Below are positions 60,722-64,000 of a stretch of 64,000 nt of DNA, one piece after another. The position numbers and the translations under genes are program-made. The stretch's first letter is position 1. Every line of letters starts with the position of its first letter. Where the stretch lies: the NCBI GenBank assembly GCA_003153395.1, contig PLYP01000001.1:1-64000 (forward strand). The letters are read 5' to 3'. The stretch is from Candidatus Saccharimonadota bacterium. GTDB taxonomy: Bacteria > Patescibacteriota > Saccharimonadia > Saccharimonadales > UBA4665. The notes under the pieces were generated by a model. It made no database searches and was not told where the DNA came from. It was given only the letters and a program-made list of their open reading frames with translations.

Positions 60722-61924
60722 GTGAAACTGCCTAAAAAGCTAGCTAATTATGCGGACTTACATGATTCTGAGAATCAACGGTACGTTCTGTACGTTCTAC
60801 TTAGTCTATTGGTATTACTGACATTTATTGCCAGAATCAGCTTGATACACTTCCAAAACGGCGATTATTATACGTTTAGCTTTTGGTATGACTTTATAAA
60901 GTTACACGGATTACATAGTTTTAAGTATGGCGCGGATGCCGGTTTCAGTGTCTACAACCCACCGTATACGTACTTTCTTTACTTAGCTGCATTACTACCT
61001 CTGTCTAAGATTGTTGCAATAAAAGGTATTTTAGCGATATTTGATATCTTCCTGGCGGTGTCAGTCTACTTTCTAGTTAAGGTCTTTAGGCCTCGTAATT
61101 ACGTACCCTTGTTGGCTGCTGTAGCCACTTTGTTCCTGCCCACTGTATTGGTAACAGGTGTTATGTGGGGGCAGTTCGATCAACTGTATGTTGGCGCAAT
61201 ACTATTCAGCTTATATTTCGGTCTTAAAGATAACAGCAGATGGGCGTGGGTTTGGTTTGGCTTAGCCATAGCTGTTAAGCTTCAGGCTATCTTCTTTTTG
61301 CCTGTGCTAGCTATAATGTGCTTCAAGCGAATTCGTTGGTATGATGCAATCTGGGGAATAGGTGCGTTTCTGGTAGTAACCTTACCACCGATGCTTGTCG
61401 GAAGATCTCTAAGCTCATTGCTAAGAATATATCCGAACCAGGTTAATTTATTTAATGGCCATCTTGTATTAAATGCTCCTACTATGTATCAATGGTTTCC
61501 TAATAGCGCCTTTCCGTATTTCAATCATATGGCTACAGTTTTAGCGATCGCAGTCTCCATCGCGTTGCTGATTTACAGCATACTGCACAAAAAGTTTACT
61601 AATAAAGATATATTACTAGCTACAACTTTGGTACTATACTTGGTGCCGTTTTTGCTACCGGCTATGCATGAACGATATTTTTTCCCCGCTGGAATCGCTA
61701 GCCTGGTACTAGTATTTGCTTATCCAACCACAACTTACGCCGCTATAGCAGTTCTAATGCAAGTCATTACTCTTTTTACTTACATTCCCTTTTTATTTGG
61801 TCTTCCGCCGCCAGTATCATTCAGCATTTTATCTGCATTAATTCTAGTCATTATTAGTATATTAACTGCCCACTTCATGGGTCTTAAAAAAGAACTAGTT
61901 GTTGGCAAAGCCGAAAAGTCCTAG
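60722..61924 (+). CDS. GT-C mannosyltransferase-like membrane protein
   Basis: About 400 aa from the GTG at 60722. A TTG at 60716 is in frame, but an extended -10 TGATATATT at 60706-60714 leaves seven bases before the GTG, which favours it. The protein is polytopic with YNPPYTYFLYLAALLPLS (about 78), VMWGQFDQLYVGAILFSLYF and GLAIAVKLQAIFFLPVLAI. This pattern is typical of polyprenyl-phosphate-mannose-dependent GT-C enzymes. It is convergent with the GtrB-like gene, whose stop abuts its own. Confidence 0.82.
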   Translation: MKLPKKLANYADLHDSENQRYVLYVLLSLLVLLTFIARISLIHFQNGDYYTFSFWYDFIKLHGLHSFKYGADAGFSVYNPPYTYFLYLAALLPLSKIVAIKGILAIFDIFLAVSVYFLVKVFRPRNYVPLLAAVATLFLPTVLVTGVMWGQFDQLYVGAILFSLYFGLKDNSRWAWVWFGLAIAVKLQAIFFLPVLAIMCFKRIRWYDAIWGIGAFLVVTLPPMLVGRSLSSLLRIYPNQVNLFNGHLVLNAPTMYQWFPNSAFPYFNHMATVLAIAVSIALLIYSILHKKFTNKDILLATTLVLYLVPFLLPAMHERYFFPAGIASLVLVFAYPTTTYAAIAVLMQVITLFTYIPFLFGLPPPVSFSILSALILVIISILTAHFMGLKKELVVGKAEKS

Positions 61925-62860
61925 CTATTTAGGCCTCTTGATTGACTCAATTATGTATAGCGGTCTATTTTGTGACTCGGTGTATATACGACTGATGTAA
62001 CTACCAAGCAAACCAAGCATAATAAGCTGCATGCCACCAACTAATAGGATTGCTATAACAATAAATGTCCAACCTGGTACAACAGTGTGTGGGTCTAATA
62101 TCTTTACCAATATTGCGTAGATTATACCTATGAAGCTTAATGCGGATATTAAATAACCAATACGACTCATAAGTTTGAGGGGAAATGCAGAAAAGCTTAG
62201 TATTCCATCAGCTGCAAATTTAAGCATTTTACTCAACGGATAGCTTGTAGTACCTGAATTCCGTTCATCTCGGTCAAAAAGCACAGCGGTTTGCTTGAAA
62301 CCTACATAACTAACCAGACCTCGTAAAAATCGGTTATGTTCCCGGAACTCATTAAGTGCATCAACCACCTTTCGATCGATTAAGCGAAAATCACCTGTAT
62401 CGCGGGGAATCTGTATTTCAGCCAGCTTCTGAAGTACCCAATAGAAGGTACTAGCTGTGGCCCTTTTAAATAGGCTATCTTTTCTGGTGCGGCGCTGAGC
62501 ATAGACTACGTCAAATCCGGCCTCCCATTGCTTTATTAGCTCTAGGCTGACAGAGGGGGGGTCCTGTAAGTCACTATCCATAATTATGACCGCATCACCT
62601 TTTGCATTATCCAAACCAGCTGTTACGGCCATTTGATGCCCAAAGTTACGTGCAAAATTTATTATAGATACGCGATCATCCTGTTCAAGAACTGTCTGTA
62701 GTTTGGACAAAGAATTGTCAGTACTGCCATCATTCACATAAATAATCTCAAATTTGTAGTCGCTTGCTCGTTCCTTAAGCACTTTGCTTAAAGTATTGTG
62801 TAGCAACTCAATGTTGCCGTACTCATTGTGTATTGGTAGAACGTAACTAATTAATTTCAT
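61925..62860 (-). CDS. GtrB-like polyprenyl-phosphate glycosyltransferase (GT2)
   Basis: 311 aa. ISYVLPIHNEYGNIELLHNT at the start, NDGSTDNS, MDSDLQDPP for metal binding, RDTGDFRLIDRKVVDAL and two C-terminal helices identify a GtrB/ArnC-type enzyme. Its ATG overlaps the TGA of a 22-codon frame (62857-62925) that looks like a second GT2 N-terminus. A strong Shine-Dalgarno stands before that frame rather than before this gene, so translation here is probably coupled. Confidence 0.88.
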   Translation of the reverse strand: MKLISYVLPIHNEYGNIELLHNTLSKVLKERASDYKFEIIYVNDGSTDNSLSKLQTVLEQDDRVSIINFARNFGHQMAVTAGLDNAKGDAVIIMDSDLQDPPSVSLELIKQWEAGFDVVYAQRRTRKDSLFKRATASTFYWVLQKLAEIQIPRDTGDFRLIDRKVVDALNEFREHNRFLRGLVSYVGFKQTAVLFDRDERNSGTTSYPLSKMLKFAADGILSFSAFPLKLMSRIGYLISALSFIGIIYAILVKILDPHTVVPGWTFIVIAILLVGGMQLIMLGLLGSYISRIYTESQNRPLYIIESIKRPK

Positions 62861-62925
62861 GTCAGGTAGTAATTTTTGACATTAGCGGCTTCATTATACG
62901 TCGGAATAGCAATCGCTAGTTTCAT
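62857..62925 (-). pseudogene. 22-codon GT2 N-terminal remnant or coupling leader
   Basis: Reading from ATG at 62925 the minus strand encodes MKLAIAIPTYNEAANVKNY and three further residues, then TGA. IPTYNEAANV is the opening motif of GT2 transferases of the DPM1 kind, not of the following gene, which begins MKLISYVLPIHNEYG. A strong Shine-Dalgarno (AGAGAGGTG) stands before it. The TGA overlaps the next ATG (ATGA). It is either the stump of a deleted GT2 gene or a leader that hands ribosomes to the next gene. Confidence 0.7.
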
Positions 62926-62949
62926 GCGCACCTCTCTGGATAGAAATAC

Positions 62950-62957
62950 ATTATACT
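62950..62957. promoter_or_regulatory. Overlapping divergent -10 elements
   Basis: TATACT on the plus strand (62952-62957) and TATAAT on the minus strand (62950-62955) share four bases. The plus hexamer is eight bases before the GtrA ATG. The minus hexamer is 24 bases before the remnant ATG. Only one polymerase could occupy this site at a time. Confidence 0.5.
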
Positions 62958-62965
62958 AAGTATAC

Positions 62966-63457
62966 ATGCTGAAAAAAATGTGGGACGTGAAACTAACAAG
63001 ATTTGCGTCCGTAGGTGTTTTTAATACATTATTCGACATAAGCATTCTTAACACGCTTGTGTTTTTTGTGCATGCCCCGATAGTTGCCGCGAATCTAGTA
63101 TCAGCTTCTTTGAGCATGACGGTTTCTTATTTTTTAAATCATCGTATAGTGTTTCGAAGCAAAGAGACGCATTCGTTTAAACGATTTATTCACTTTTTCG
63201 CTGTGACAGGCATAGGTATTCTTGGCATTCAGTCTCTAGTAATATATTCCGTCACTCACTTTTTAGGTCATCATGAGGCCGGAGTGACTAACATAATACA
63301 TTCATTACATCTCGGCAGTTTAAGCGCAAAAGCTTTTGATTTAAACGTTGGAAAAATTTTAGCAGTTGGCACAGCCATGACATGGAATTTTATGATCTAT
63401 CATTTTGTTATATTTCGTAAAGCTGATGAAACGTTAGACGAGGACGTACTGTTGTAG
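62966..63457 (+). CDS. GtrA-family membrane protein
   Basis: 163 aa with four membrane helices. RFASVGVFNTLFDISILNTL, SYFLNHRIVFRSKETH and WNFMIYHFVIFR are GtrA-family motifs. It probably serves the divergent GtrB-like transferase, giving another GtrA/GtrB pair. No Shine-Dalgarno; the TATACT at 62952-62957 points to a leaderless start. Confidence 0.87.
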   Translation: MLKKMWDVKLTRFASVGVFNTLFDISILNTLVFFVHAPIVAANLVSASLSMTVSYFLNHRIVFRSKETHSFKRFIHFFAVTGIGILGIQSLVIYSVTHFLGHHEAGVTNIIHSLHLGSLSAKAFDLNVGKILAVGTAMTWNFMIYHFVIFRKADETLDEDVLL

Positions 63458-63490
63458 CTGTAACGCTCTAACTTTGGTAATATAGATCGG

Positions 63491-64000
63491 ATGATTATAG
63501 CTATTATTGCGGGAGGGTCTGGTACCAGGCTTTGGCCACTCTCTACACCTGATTACCCCAAGCACCTTTTAAAGATAAATGGTGATACTAGGTCATTGCT
63601 GCAACACACCTATGATCGAGCTTGTGGCTTGACAGACAAAATATACATCGTCTCGGATAACAGCCATATTAATCACGTCAAACAGCAGCTGCCTGAGTTA
63701 TCTGACGAGTTCTTCATAGTTGAACCTGCAAGACGCGGTACTGCCAATTGTATAATGGCCGCACTAGTTCAAATTAGTAAACGTCATGACCAAGATGAGC
63801 CAATAGCGTCAATACATGCCGATCATTACATACGTGACGTTAAAGGATTTAACCACAGTTTTAAACTAGCAACAGAAGTATCTACTACAGAAAAAAAGAT
63901 TGTCCTAGTGGGAGTTGAACCAGACTATCCTGCAACAGGTTTTGGATATATCGAAAAGGATGGTCTTGAAGATGAAACAAATTTTATATATCGTGTAAAC
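63491..64000 (+). CDS. manC: Mannose-1-phosphate guanylyltransferase, N-terminal part (cut by window end)
   Basis: The first 170 codons from ATG at 63491 are open to the last base of the window. The nucleotide-binding AGGSGTRLWPLSTPDYPKHL, the EPARRGTANCIMAAL block and SIHADHYI with its metal-binding Asp are typical of the ManC/RfbM family. The enzyme makes GDP-mannose from mannose-1-phosphate and GTP, feeding gmd and mannosyl transfer. The C-terminal domains, and whether an isomerase part exists, lie outside the window. A TAATAT (63478-63483) ends seven bases upstream, with no Shine-Dalgarno. Confidence 0.9.
   Translation, partial: MIIAIIAGGSGTRLWPLSTPDYPKHLLKINGDTRSLLQHTYDRACGLTDKIYIVSDNSHINHVKQQLPELSDEFFIVEPARRGTANCIMAALVQISKRHDQDEPIASIHADHYIRDVKGFNHSFKLATEVSTTEKKIVLVGVEPDYPATGFGYIEKDGLEDETNFIYRVN

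Noticed and set aside
1-64000. CRISPR arrays, insertion sequences, rRNA genes, UGA recoding
   Set aside because: No regularly spaced direct repeats, no transposase-like genes and no rRNA sequence were seen; TGA functions as a stop in overlapping gene pairs.

Overview
The window looks like a chromosomal segment of a Candidatus Saccharibacteria (TM7) or closely related Patescibacteria/CPR bacterium. The evidence is the compact AT-rich coding, the many tiny genes, the split VirB4 and T4SS-pilin locus, the abundance of GtrA and GT-C membrane proteins, and the order recF-dnaN-dnaA / rpmH-rnpA-yidC-khpB. TGA serves as a normal stop (for example in the ATGA overlaps at 1906-1909 and 33962-33965), so this is not the recoded code of Gracilibacteria/Absconditabacteria. 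The origin of replication very probably lies at about 32100-32400.

Layout. 1-6380: small accessory genes (secreted-repeat protein, ECF sigma/anti-sigma pair, type I asparaginase, YihY-like membrane protein, several peptides of 24-80 aa) and two adjacent tRNA-Ser genes. 6389-9119: GT-C-like membrane protein and a DPM1-GtrA fusion. 9408-9887: Hsp20 chaperone with a strong bidirectional terminator. 9960-28230: a type IV secretion-like locus with six tandem pilin paralogues on the minus strand, a VirB6-like giant membrane protein, two unknown paralogues on the opposite strand, PrgI/VirB3, a TraC-like N-half of VirB4, the VirB4 ATPase, and two very large surface proteins with cell-wall-hydrolase domains. 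28245-34441: replication origin block. 34446-37401: both subunits of ATP-citrate lyase with the key residues in place. 37418-64000: a long surface-glycan region. It holds GDP-mannose-derived deoxysugar enzymes (Gmd, an Rmd-like reductase, a ColD-like PLP dehydratase, ManC cut by the window end), an ABC exporter Wzm/Wzt with a carbohydrate-binding tail, GT2/GT4/GT-C transferases, GtrA flippase-like proteins, methyltransferases, and secreted lysozyme-like and Gmad2-type proteins.

How it fits together (inference). The T4SS-like machine, its wall hydrolases and the glycan coat form a cell-surface programme of the sort expected of an episymbiont. The citrate lyase hints at use of host-derived citrate. 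A recurrent feature is a good -10 hexamer ending 5-12 nt before the start codon in at least 14 genes that lack a Shine-Dalgarno sequence. This suggests widespread leaderless or near-leaderless transcripts beside a second class of genes with strong Shine-Dalgarno sites.
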